Positions 33,722 to 39,769 of a stretch of 39,769 nucleotides of DNA are shown in pieces; the first letter of the stretch is position 1, and every line of letters starts with the position of its first letter. Source of the DNA: an uncultured Clostridia bacterium (lineage in GTDB: Bacteria; Bacillota; Clostridia; Oscillospirales; Oscillospiraceae); assembly GCA_945864305.1 (NCBI GenBank), contig CAMBAJ010000014.1, positions 1-39,769 on the forward strand, in the 5' to 3' direction. The position numbers and the translations under genes were made by a program. The notes beneath the pieces are model-generated. The model was not told where the DNA came from, ran no database searches, and saw nothing but the letters and a program-made list of their open reading frames with translations.

Positions 33722-34933
33722 GTGGAAAATTTAACTTTGCAGCAACTAATCAACCAAACCAAGGAGGCACTCATTGAAGCTGGTGCATCCAACTATTACC
33801 AAAACGTATTTAAAACTCTTACAAAGCAACTTTTGCTCTACGCAAAAGAACATAACACGGAATCTTTCAGTATGGATTTTGGATTGCAGTTTTTAGAAGA
33901 CCATTATTCCATGTCATCTAAAATCGAGCAGAAGAAATGGTGTGCAACCTATTCCCGTTGTATTAATGCTTTAGCAGAATACCAACATTCAGGAAATGTG
34001 ACTCTATATCTTGTTATGGATAAAAGAGCATACACTTTTCCTGACAGTTTCAAAGACAGTGCTGAGTCCTACCTCTCCCATCGAGAGAAAACAGGAATCA
34101 TTAAAAAATCAAATAAGGTTTTCAGTTTATATCTGGAAAGATTTTTTGTATTTTTGAAAAAGGAGAACATATCTTCTCTGGATGCACTGTCTCTTAAAGA
34201 TGTTTTGGATTTCATGGCATCACTGAGCTGCTATGAAAAACCAACCGTAAATCATACAATGCGGGCAGTTCGATATTATCTGAAATACTGCTATGAGAAT
34301 GGCTTTATGAATACGGAGATGTTCTCCAAGCTTCCCAATCCCCATTACAACAGGCAAAGCCGTTTACCTTCATCATATACTGCAAACGAAGTAAAAAAAC
34401 TTCTTGATTCGATTGATCTTGGAAACCCTTGTGGAATCCGTGATTATGCAATCATTCTTCTGATTGCAAGACTCGGGCTGCGTAGCAGTGATGTGGCCAA
34501 TCTCAGATTTTCCAATATCGATTGGGAAAAAGAGATTATCCGTTTAACTCAGGTAAAAACAGGAAATCCGTTGGAACTTCCTCTGCTTGAAGATGTGGGT
34601 GAAGCAATCATCAATTATCTGAAGAACGCAAGGCCAAAAACTGATTCAGATCATGTTTTTGTGAGGCAAGTTCCACCGTATACGAATTTTAATCCGGGTG
34701 CAGTCGGTGCCCTTGTAAGAGTTCATCTCCAGAAATCAGGGATTCATCTTGAAGGGAAAAAGAAAGGTTCCCATACGCTTCGTCACAGCCTTGCAAGTCG
34801 TCTGTTAGAGCATGAGATCCCTCTTCCGGTCATTTCAGAAATCTTGGGACATACAACTACCGAAACCACGATGACATACCTTCGTATTGATATCGCCGAA
34901 CTCAGAAAGTGTGCATTGGAGGTGGCAATCTAA
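33722..34933 (+). CDS. ritA: RIT tyrosine recombinase A
   Basis: The protein has 403 residues, the longest of the three. An N-terminal SAM-like core-binding region covers about 110-205. The catalytic domain follows, with Arg254 in ARLGLRSSDVANL, Lys279 in TQVKTGNP, His351 and Arg354 in HTLRHSLASRLLEH, His377 in LGHTTTETT and nucleophile Tyr386 in TMTYLRID, so the active site looks complete. The start is GTG at 33722 after AAGGAGG. About 100 extra residues precede the core-binding domain. ritB starts 1 bp after its stop. Expected role: cut and join at the element ends together with the other two. Confidence 0.9.
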   Translation: MENLTLQQLINQTKEALIEAGASNYYQNVFKTLTKQLLLYAKEHNTESFSMDFGLQFLEDHYSMSSKIEQKKWCATYSRCINALAEYQHSGNVTLYLVMDKRAYTFPDSFKDSAESYLSHREKTGIIKKSNKVFSLYLERFFVFLKKENISSLDALSLKDVLDFMASLSCYEKPTVNHTMRAVRYYLKYCYENGFMNTEMFSKLPNPHYNRQSRLPSSYTANEVKKLLDSIDLGNPCGIRDYAIILLIARLGLRSSDVANLRFSNIDWEKEIIRLTQVKTGNPLELPLLEDVGEAIINYLKNARPKTDSDHVFVRQVPPYTNFNPGAVGALVRVHLQKSGIHLEGKKKGSHTLRHSLASRLLEHEIPLPVISEILGHTTTETTMTYLRIDIAELRKCALEVAI

Positions 34934-34934
34934 C

Positions 34935-35921
34935 ATGACAAGAATCAGAAAATCACCAACAATGACAGGACCATTTGCTGAGGTCGCTCAGGAATTCATT
35001 CAATACAAAAGAAGTGCCGGTTTTAAATACGCAGATGAACCGAAATGCTTATCACGATTTTGTCGTTTCAGTGAAGAACTGGGTATCACAGAAATAGAAA
35101 TATCCCGTTCTCTTGCAGAAAAATGGATTGCACCAAGAGAAAGTGAATCTGAAAAAAGCCGTTCACACCGTATTACCTGTATAAGACAGTTTGCTATCTA
35201 CCTGAATAATCTTGGCTATGATGCTTATATAGTACCAGAAGTAAAAGGCTTGAATCATAATTCATTTGTTCCCTATATATTTACACATGAACAGATAGCA
35301 TCTGTGATAAAAGCAGCTGATGAAACAGAACCTCGGGAGGTTGCAAGAAACATGCATCTGGCGCTACCTGTGATATTTCGTATTCTCTATGGCTGTGGAC
35401 TTCGTGTATCTGAAGTTGTTGGTCTTCGCTATAAGGATGTAAATCTCGAAGATGGGATTCTTACAATCCGTGAAGCCAAAACTGACCGTGACCGATATAT
35501 CCCATTATCAGATTCCGTGAAAGAAGCTTGTATATCCTATGCAGATAAAATCTGGTGGGAAAAAGACAGTGACTTTTTCTTTCTTGCCCCTGACAAGACC
35601 ATGATCAGTCCCATGACTGTATATCAAAGATATCGTAGATATCTGGAAGTTGCAGGTATTTCACATGGTGGAAAAGGGCAAGGACCTCGTCTGCATGATA
35701 TTCGTCACACATTTGCAGTTCACGTTTTGCAAAAGTGGATCAAAGAAGAAGCAGATCTGACTGCTATGCTCCCGATTCTCTCCACATATATGGGACACAA
35801 AACAGTACGCTCAACCGCACAGTATCTGCGGCTGACAGCCGAAGTTTATCCTGATCTGATGAAAAGAGTGGAAAAATCCTGTGCATATGTCATCCCGGAG
35901 GTATGCCATGAAGGAAACTGA
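34935..35921 (+). CDS. ritB: RIT tyrosine recombinase B
   Basis: The protein has 328 residues. Core-binding domain about 10-110. Catalytic residues are Arg157 in YGCGLRVSEVVGLR, Lys182 in REAKTDRD, His254/Arg257 in LHDIRHTFAVH, His288 in YMGHKTVRST and Tyr297 in AQYLRL. All are present. The ATG at 34935 is chosen because GGAGGTGG stands upstream and the ritA stop is 1 bp away. A longer frame from 34887 would overlap ritA. Its end overlaps ritC by 14 bp. The tight packing suggests that all three proteins are made together. Confidence 0.9.
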   Translation: MTRIRKSPTMTGPFAEVAQEFIQYKRSAGFKYADEPKCLSRFCRFSEELGITEIEISRSLAEKWIAPRESESEKSRSHRITCIRQFAIYLNNLGYDAYIVPEVKGLNHNSFVPYIFTHEQIASVIKAADETEPREVARNMHLALPVIFRILYGCGLRVSEVVGLRYKDVNLEDGILTIREAKTDRDRYIPLSDSVKEACISYADKIWWEKDSDFFFLAPDKTMISPMTVYQRYRRYLEVAGISHGGKGQGPRLHDIRHTFAVHVLQKWIKEEADLTAMLPILSTYMGHKTVRSTAQYLRLTAEVYPDLMKRVEKSCAYVIPEVCHEGN

Positions 35922-36921
35922 TTTTGCTAGATATCTGACACAGTTCCTGTCAACATATCTTCCGAGGCAGGTTGGGAGTAAACGAAACACTCAGTTAGCA
36001 TACAGAGATTCATTCTCTTTATTTTTAAGATACTGTAGAGATCAGGAGAATCTTTCACCTGAAAAGCTGACGATTGCCAAAGTAGATCGAGAATTAATAC
36101 TTCGTTTCCTTCAATGGCTAGAAGATGAGCGCAACTGCAAAGCAGCGACAAGAAATCAGCGTCTAGCCGCAATCCATTCATTTTTCAGTTTTTTAATGGT
36201 GGAAGAACCACAGTATATGCAGCAAAGTCAGAAAATCCTGGCTATCCCGATGAAAAAAATGGACAAGCCTCCGCTCATGTATCTTCCTCTGGATAGCATT
36301 AAGGGGCTGTTGGAACAGCCTGACAGGGCCACAATCCAAGGAAAAAGAGATGCTGTGCTACTGTCACTTTTATACGACACAGGTGCAAGAGTTCAAGAAC
36401 TTGTAGATTTAAAAGTGTGTGATATTGCTTTGAATGATACTGTTACCATCATACTGACAGGAAAAGGTGGTAAAAGCCGTATTGTTCCAGTCATGAAACC
36501 AACCGGTGAATTATTGAAACAATATATGGAAGGTTCTGGTTTGACTTCGCCTGTATATGGACGCAATCCATTATTCACTAATCGTGGTAACAAACCACTG
36601 ACAAGAGCTGGTGTGACATATATTTTGAAAAAGTATGCAGCACAGGCTCAGGCAATGGGAGTAAAAGATATCTCTGATGAGATTACACCTCATTGGCTGA
36701 GACATAGCAAAGCAATGCATCTGCTTCAATCTGGTGTCAATCTTGTTTATATCAGAGATTTACTGGGTCATTCTGACATTTCAACAACTGAAATCTACGC
36801 ACGGGCAGATGAAAAGATGAAACGGAAAGCTTTGATGGAGGCTTACAACAGCCCAGCATCTGATGAATTACCGACATGGAAAAAGGACAAAGACCTTCTT
36901 GATTGGTTGAAATCGCTGTAA
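35908..36921 (+). CDS. ritC: RIT tyrosine recombinase C
   Basis: The protein has 337 residues. Core-binding domain about 5-105. Catalytic residues are Arg161 in YDTGARVQELVDLK, Lys186/189 in TGKGGKSRIVPV, His262/Arg265 in PHWLRHSKAMHLL, His288 in LGHSDISTTEIYARAD and Tyr297. This is the XerC/D-like type closest to ordinary phage and ICE integrases. GGAGG stands 7 bp before the ATG at 35908, inside ritB. The gene ends 14 bp before the hairpin at the right end of the element. Confidence 0.9.
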   Translation: MKETDFARYLTQFLSTYLPRQVGSKRNTQLAYRDSFSLFLRYCRDQENLSPEKLTIAKVDRELILRFLQWLEDERNCKAATRNQRLAAIHSFFSFLMVEEPQYMQQSQKILAIPMKKMDKPPLMYLPLDSIKGLLEQPDRATIQGKRDAVLLSLLYDTGARVQELVDLKVCDIALNDTVTIILTGKGGKSRIVPVMKPTGELLKQYMEGSGLTSPVYGRNPLFTNRGNKPLTRAGVTYILKKYAAQAQAMGVKDISDEITPHWLRHSKAMHLLQSGVNLVYIRDLLGHSDISTTEIYARADEKMKRKALMEAYNSPASDELPTWKKDKDLLDWLKSL

Positions 36922-36934
36922 GGAGTTCTTCCGA

Positions 36935-37003
36935 ATTATGCAAAGTCTAAAGAGCCCGTACACTTTATATAATCAACAAAGTGTGGGCTCCACTTTGCAT
37001 AAT
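36935..37003. repeat. Long hairpin inside the right end of the RIT element
   Basis: Three nested complementary pairs make a 69-bp imperfect hairpin: ATTATGCAAAGT/ACTTTGCATAAT (36935-36946, 36992-37003), GAGCCC/GGGCTC (36952-36957, 36985-36990) and ACACTTT/AAAGTGT (36960-36966, 36978-36984). It could stop ritC transcription, and its outer arm is also the inner half of the terminal repeat. Confidence 0.85.
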
Positions 37004-37024
37004 AACTTACTTTTCATAACCAAC
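36992..37024 (-). repeat. Right terminal inverted repeat of the RIT element
   Basis: ACTTTGCATAAT, spacer AACTTA, CTTTTCATAACCAAC is the inverse of the left end (33582-33614) except for the 6-bp spacer. Unlike the left end, 22 more non-host bases follow before parA resumes. Confidence 0.9.
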
Positions 37025-37025
37025 A

Positions 37026-37045
37026 TTATGCGAAGCTTCGCATAA
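37026..37045. repeat. Perfect 20-bp palindrome at the right junction
   Basis: TTATGCGAAG and CTTCGCATAA form a perfect palindrome: 7-bp arms TTATGCG/CGCATAA around the 6-bp centre AAGCTT. The arms resemble the TTATGCAAAG boxes of the terminal repeats. It lies between the right repeat and resumed parA sequence and looks like a tyrosine recombinase core site. Its role is inferred. Confidence 0.7.
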
Positions 37046-37046
37046 G

Positions 37047-37826
37047 GTAGCCAAGACAACAACCTGTGCCAACTTGGGAATCGGGCTGGCACAGGCTGGG
37101 AAGAAAGTCCTGCTGATCGACGGAGATCCGCAAGGGAGTCTGACGATTAGCTTGGGCAATCCACAGCCTGACAAGCTGCCCTTTACGCTGTCGGACGCTA
37201 TGGGACGTATCCTGATGGATGAGCCGCTTCGTCCCGGCGAGGGTATCCTGCACCACCCAGAGGGTATAGACCTGATGCCTGCGGACATCCAGTTATCCGG
37301 TATGGAGGTATCCCTGGTAAACGCCATGAGCCGTGAGACTATCTTGCGGCAATATCTGGACGCGCTGAAGGGGCAATACTCCCATATCCTCATCGACTGT
37401 CAGCCCTCCCTTGGTATGCTTACGGTCAATGCGCTGGCGGCTGCGAACAGGATCATAATTCCCGTTCAGGCAGAGTATCTGCCCGCCAAAGGGCTGGAAC
37501 AGCTGCTCTCCACGGTAAACAAGGTAAAGCGGCAGATCAACCCCAAGCTCCAGATAGACGGTATCCTGCTGACGATGGTGGATAACCGAACCAACTTTGC
37601 CAAAGAGATTTCCGCGCTCCTGCGGGAAACCTATGGCAGCAAGATCAAAGTATTCGGCACAGAGATCCCCCATTCTGTCCGGGCAAAGGAAACCAGTGCA
37701 GAGGGAAAAAGTATTTTCGCCTATGACCCTGGCGGCAAAGTGGCAGAGGGGTATCGAAATCTGACGAAGGAGGTGTTGAAACTTGAAAAGCAGCGCGAAA
37801 AAAATAGAGCTGGCCTCGGTAGATGA
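37047..37826 (+). pseudogene. parA: parA 3' fragment (partition ATPase without its Walker A start)
   Basis: From 37047 the frame reads VAKTTTCANLGIGLAQAGKKVLLIDGDPQGSL, the continuation of a ParA/Soj Walker A loop and the following strand. The switch region HILIDCQPSLGML and the ParA C-terminus follow. It has 259 codons without a stop. A TTG at 37074 could restart translation, but such a protein lacks the P-loop lysines. The rest is uneroded, so the insertion looks recent. The stop lies inside the parB start region (44-bp overlap). Confidence 0.9.
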
Positions 37827-38709
37827 TCTGTTCTCCACCGAAGAAGGCCGTCAGGATGCAAAGCTGGAAAAGATTCAGGAGATTCCGCTGTCTGAGCTGC
37901 ATCCCTTTAGGAAGCACCCATTCAAAGTCAAGGATGACGAAGCCATGATGGAGACCGCTGACAGTATCAAGCAGTATGGCGTTCTGGTTCCGGCGATTGC
38001 TCGACCGGACCCAGAGGGCGGTTATGAGCTGGTAGCCGGACACAGGCGGCACAGAGCCAGTGAGCTGGCAGGCAAGGAGACCATGCCGGTCATTGTTCGG
38101 GATTTGGATGATGATGCCGCCACGATCATTATGGTTGACAGCAACCTGCAACGAGAAAGCCTGCTTCCAAGTGAGAGAGCCTTTGCCTATAAGATGAAAC
38201 TGGATGCCATTAAGCACCAAGGAGCCAGGACGGATTTAACCTCGGCCCAAGTTGGGCCGAAGTTGACTGCGGCAGAAAAAATCGCGGAGAACAGTCCAGA
38301 TAGCAAATCACAGATTAAAAGATTTATCCGTCTGACCGAGCTGATTCCCGAACTGCTGGACATGGTGGATGAAAAGAAAATTGCCTTAAATCCTGCTTAT
38401 GAGCTGTCCTTTCTCAAAAAAGAGGAACAGAGAGATTTGCTGGACGCGATGGACAGCGAACAGGCTACCCCTTCTCTTTCTCAAGCCCAGCGGCTCAAGA
38501 AATACAGTCAGGAGGGGCATCTGACCCTCGATATGATGCGTGTCATCATGGGTGAGGAAAAGAAAAGCGATCTGGACCGAGTGACATTTACCTCTGACAC
38601 CTTGCGGAAGTATTTCCCTAAAAGCTATACGCCCCAGCGGATGCAGGAAACTATTATCAAGCTGCTGGAACAGTGGCAGAAAAAACGCCAGAGAGATCAG
38701 GAACGATGA
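37783..38709 (+). CDS. parB: ParB/Spo0J-type partition protein
   Basis: The protein has 308 residues. The N-terminal CTP-binding domain shows IPLSELHPFRKHPFKV and GGYELVAGHRRHRASELAG (box GHRRHRA, about 88-95), then VDSNLQRESLLPSERAFAYKMKLDAIK. The central DNA-binding helices include KSQIKRFIRLTELIPELLDMVDEKKIALNPAYEL. The start is TTG at 37783, about 9 bp after AAGGAGGTG. It overlaps the parA end. It would bind parS-like sites on the element. With ParA split, partition is probably lost unless another ParA helps. Confidence 0.92.
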   Translation: MKSSAKKIELASVDDLFSTEEGRQDAKLEKIQEIPLSELHPFRKHPFKVKDDEAMMETADSIKQYGVLVPAIARPDPEGGYELVAGHRRHRASELAGKETMPVIVRDLDDDAATIIMVDSNLQRESLLPSERAFAYKMKLDAIKHQGARTDLTSAQVGPKLTAAEKIAENSPDSKSQIKRFIRLTELIPELLDMVDEKKIALNPAYELSFLKKEEQRDLLDAMDSEQATPSLSQAQRLKKYSQEGHLTLDMMRVIMGEEKKSDLDRVTFTSDTLRKYFPKSYTPQRMQETIIKLLEQWQKKRQRDQER

Positions 38710-38721
38710 AAGGAGCCGCCT

Positions 38722-39000
38722 ATGAGGGATATTTCAGCCCGCGAGCTGAAAGGACACAACATTCTTGCCGTGGAGCGTTTTCAGGATAACACCCGCTGGA
38801 TGATTGAGTTTTCCGTCCTGCGTCCCAGCACAGTTTACGGTAGCCCCGGAGAGGAAATACGACTGTTTTTGACTGAGGACGGGTATCAGGCCGCCCTGCA
38901 AAGCCAGCAGCGTCGGGAGATCAAGATCAAGCGTTACGCTCGTGTGATTGAGGGACATATCCTCGATTTCAAACCGGGAAAACACCGCCGCCACTCATAA
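38722..39000 (+). CDS. Unknown ICE small protein (92 aa)
   Basis: I do not recognise this protein. It has 92 residues, is soluble, with mixed charge and a basic end (KPGKHRRHS). It contains IEFSVLRPSTVYGSPGEEIRLFLTEDGYQAAL, which looks like a small alpha/beta fold. AAAGGAGCC stands before the ATG, 12 bp after parB, so it belongs to the par operon. It may be a small accessory protein of the element. No function is claimed. Confidence 0.75.
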   Translation: MRDISARELKGHNILAVERFQDNTRWMIEFSVLRPSTVYGSPGEEIRLFLTEDGYQAALQSQQRREIKIKRYARVIEGHILDFKPGKHRRHS

Positions 39001-39032
39001 ACAAATCATTACTGCGAAAGGAAAGGATTGAA

Positions 39033-39218
39033 ATGTGTACTGTAAAGGAAATCCGGGAAGCAATCCGGGAGGATTGCCATTCCCAGCATGGTATGGAATT
39101 TATAGAGATTGACCGTGTTCTGCAAACTCTGCCATTCTCTCAGGGAAATGACCTGTTGGACAGACCGCCCATTCCCAAGCGCCCCTACCGGCGCAGAAAA
39201 AGTGAACAAAACAGCTGA
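39033..39218 (+). CDS. Unknown ICE small protein (61 aa)
   Basis: I do not recognise this protein. It has 61 residues: MCTVKEIREAIREDC starts an amphipathic helix, and the C-terminus is proline- and arginine-rich (PPIPKRPYRRRKSEQNS). GGAAAGGA precedes the ATG. It is followed 2 bp later by a terminator, so it is the last gene of the par transcript. The basic tail could contact nucleic acid, but that is only a suggestion. Confidence 0.65.
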   Translation: MCTVKEIREAIREDCHSQHGMEFIEIDRVLQTLPFSQGNDLLDRPPIPKRPYRRRKSEQNS

Positions 39219-39220
39219 CT

Positions 39221-39254
39221 GCCACAATTCTTTTTACAGGATTGTGGCTTTTTT
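39221..39254 (+). terminator. Terminator between the par operon and the replication gene
   Basis: GCCACAATTC (39221-39230) pairs with GGATTGTGGC (39239-39248), with one G.U, and is followed by a T6 run. It lies about 35 bp before the next start codon. Confidence 0.85.
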
Positions 39255-39287
39255 CATACCCTGAGAAATTTGGAAGGAGTGAGGTCA

Positions 39288-39769
39288 ATGGCCGTATTTC
39301 GCATTGAACGAACCAGAGATTATACCGTGATGAGCAATCACCATTTACGCAACGGGAAACTGTCCCTGAAAGCCAAGGGGCTGCTTTCCATGATGCTGTC
39401 CTTACCGGAGGACTGGAACTATACCACCAGAGGGCTTGCCGCCATCTGCAAAGAGGGCGTGGACGCTATCGGCGGCGCGCTGCGGGAGCTGGAAACTGCC
39501 GGGTACATTGTCCGCCATCAGCTGCGAGACCGGCAGGGTCGGATCAGCGATACCGAGTATGTTATCTACGAGCAACCACAGCCGAAGAACCCGGATACGC
39601 CCCAGCCGGATACGGCTTCACCAGATACGGAAAACCCGGATATGGTAAAACCGGATACGGAAAAGCCCGCAGAATTAAATATAGAGAAATCAAATACAGA
39701 AAAAACAATTACTTATGGATCAAGTACCGATTCCATTCCCTTCCGGGAGCCAGTGGCAGCACAGCTGCC
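39288..39769 (+). CDS. Helix-turn-helix replication-type protein of the ICE (partial)
   Basis: The frame is open from ATG 39288 to the window edge (160 codons). Residues 1-95 form a winged-helix domain: KLSLKAKGLLSMMLSLPEDWNYTTRGLAAICKEGVDAIGGALRELETAGYIVR. A linker of repeated PDT units (about 100-125) follows, then a Thr/Asn/Glu-rich stretch. This architecture is common in clostridial ICEs and plasmids for RepA/DnaD-like replication initiation proteins. The C-terminal part is missing. GGAAGGAGTGAGG precedes the start. It probably starts or helps replication of the excised element. Confidence 0.8.
   Translation, partial: MAVFRIERTRDYTVMSNHHLRNGKLSLKAKGLLSMMLSLPEDWNYTTRGLAAICKEGVDAIGGALRELETAGYIVRHQLRDRQGRISDTEYVIYEQPQPKNPDTPQPDTASPDTENPDMVKPDTEKPAELNIEKSNTEKTITYGSSTDSIPFREPVAAQL

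Larger units (their letters stand above)
33582..37046 (+). mobile_element. RIT (recombinase-in-trio) element inserted in parA
   Basis: A 3.46-kb insert between the two halves of parA carries three tandem tyrosine recombinase genes in one direction and no other gene. It is bounded by 33-bp inverted repeats (33582-33614 and 36992-37024) and is clearly more AT-rich than parA and parB around it. Three consecutive, closely packed recombinase genes with terminal inverted repeats define RIT elements. The right boundary is placed at 37046 because host sequence seems to resume at GTAGCC. It could be off by a few bases. Confidence 0.88.
33071..39769. mobile_element. Integrated ICE-like element after rpsI (left part)
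   Basis: Directly after rpsI the sequence becomes less GC-rich, and plasmid-type genes follow: parA, parB, two small unknown ORFs and a helix-turn-helix replication-type protein. This order is common at one end of clostridial conjugative elements, and rpsI 3' ends are known ICE targets in Firmicutes. The integrase, transfer genes and right end are outside the window, so the right boundary and the direct repeat are not confirmed. The element has itself been invaded at parA. Confidence 0.72.

Noticed and set aside
33722-36921. The three recombinases as the integrase of the ICE
   Set aside because: They lie inside an insert with its own inverted repeats that splits parA. ICE integrases are usually single genes at an element end. 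The ICE integrase must be elsewhere.
33722-36921. The insert as a Tn554-like transposon
   Set aside because: Tn554 encodes two tyrosine recombinases plus TnpC, a non-recombinase, and carries cargo. Here all three proteins have complete tyrosine recombinase residues, there is no cargo and there are clear terminal inverted repeats.
39600-39660. Repeats of CCGGATACG as an iteron or CRISPR-like array
   Set aside because: They are in frame in the replication-type gene and simply encode the PDT repeats of its linker. There are no regular unique spacers.

Overview
The window is GC-rich DNA from a bacterium of the Firmicutes, most likely a gut member of the Eubacteriales/Oscillospiraceae. Supporting signs are strong AGGAGG-type ribosome sites, the split GlgC/GlgD glycogen synthesis pair, a DUF2508-BofA pair (a spore-former hallmark) next to rplM-rpsI, and a Clostridia-type conjugative element. 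The taxon is inferred from gene content. No rRNA, tRNA or CRISPR array was seen.

Region 1 (1-8.9 kb) handles sugar acids and organic acids. It holds the tail of an HpcH/HpaI aldolase, a UxaA/GarD-type dehydratase and a DapA-type aldolase on the minus strand. A cupin, a DUF1537 acid-sugar kinase and an AraC regulator are divergent on the plus strand. A DAACS symporter, an aspartate/glutamate racemase and a TauE/SafE-type exporter follow on the minus strand. Paired inverted repeats in the divergent promoter region (2.8-2.94 kb) look like operators.

Region 2 (9-17.9 kb) is a glycogen operon, glgB-glgC-glgD then glgA-glgP, with ATGA overlaps at glgB/glgC and glgC/glgD and a clear promoter before glgB. 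GlgA carries an unusual tail of about 98 residues: an acidic Pro/Ala/Glu linker followed by histone-like Lys/Ala repeats. A small XRE regulator and a minimal DEAD-box helicase follow.

Region 3 (19.6-30.7 kb) is a probable sialic acid / N-acetyl-hexosamine gene set. On the minus strand it runs AGE-family epimerase, RpiR regulator, solute-binding lipoprotein, two permeases, NanA-type lyase, NagB and ABC ATPase. A ROK-like kinase with an extra N-terminal domain and an SGNH esterase are divergent on the plus strand. Two promoters in this region share the same bipartite TTTTCA-N14-TGAAAA box, which suggests one regulator, presumably the RpiR protein.

Region 4 (30.8-33.1 kb) is housekeeping: tadA, DUF2508, bofA, rplM and rpsI.

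Region 5 (33.1 kb to the end) is a foreign element placed directly after rpsI, with a parA-parB-small ORFs-helix-turn-helix replication module like that of clostridial ICEs. Inside it, parA is cut in its Walker A motif by a 3.46-kb AT-rich element encoding three consecutive tyrosine recombinases. This is a recombinase-in-trio (RIT) element, with 33-bp terminal inverted repeats built from a repeated 10-bp box. The window is therefore a nest: chromosome, then ICE, then RIT element.
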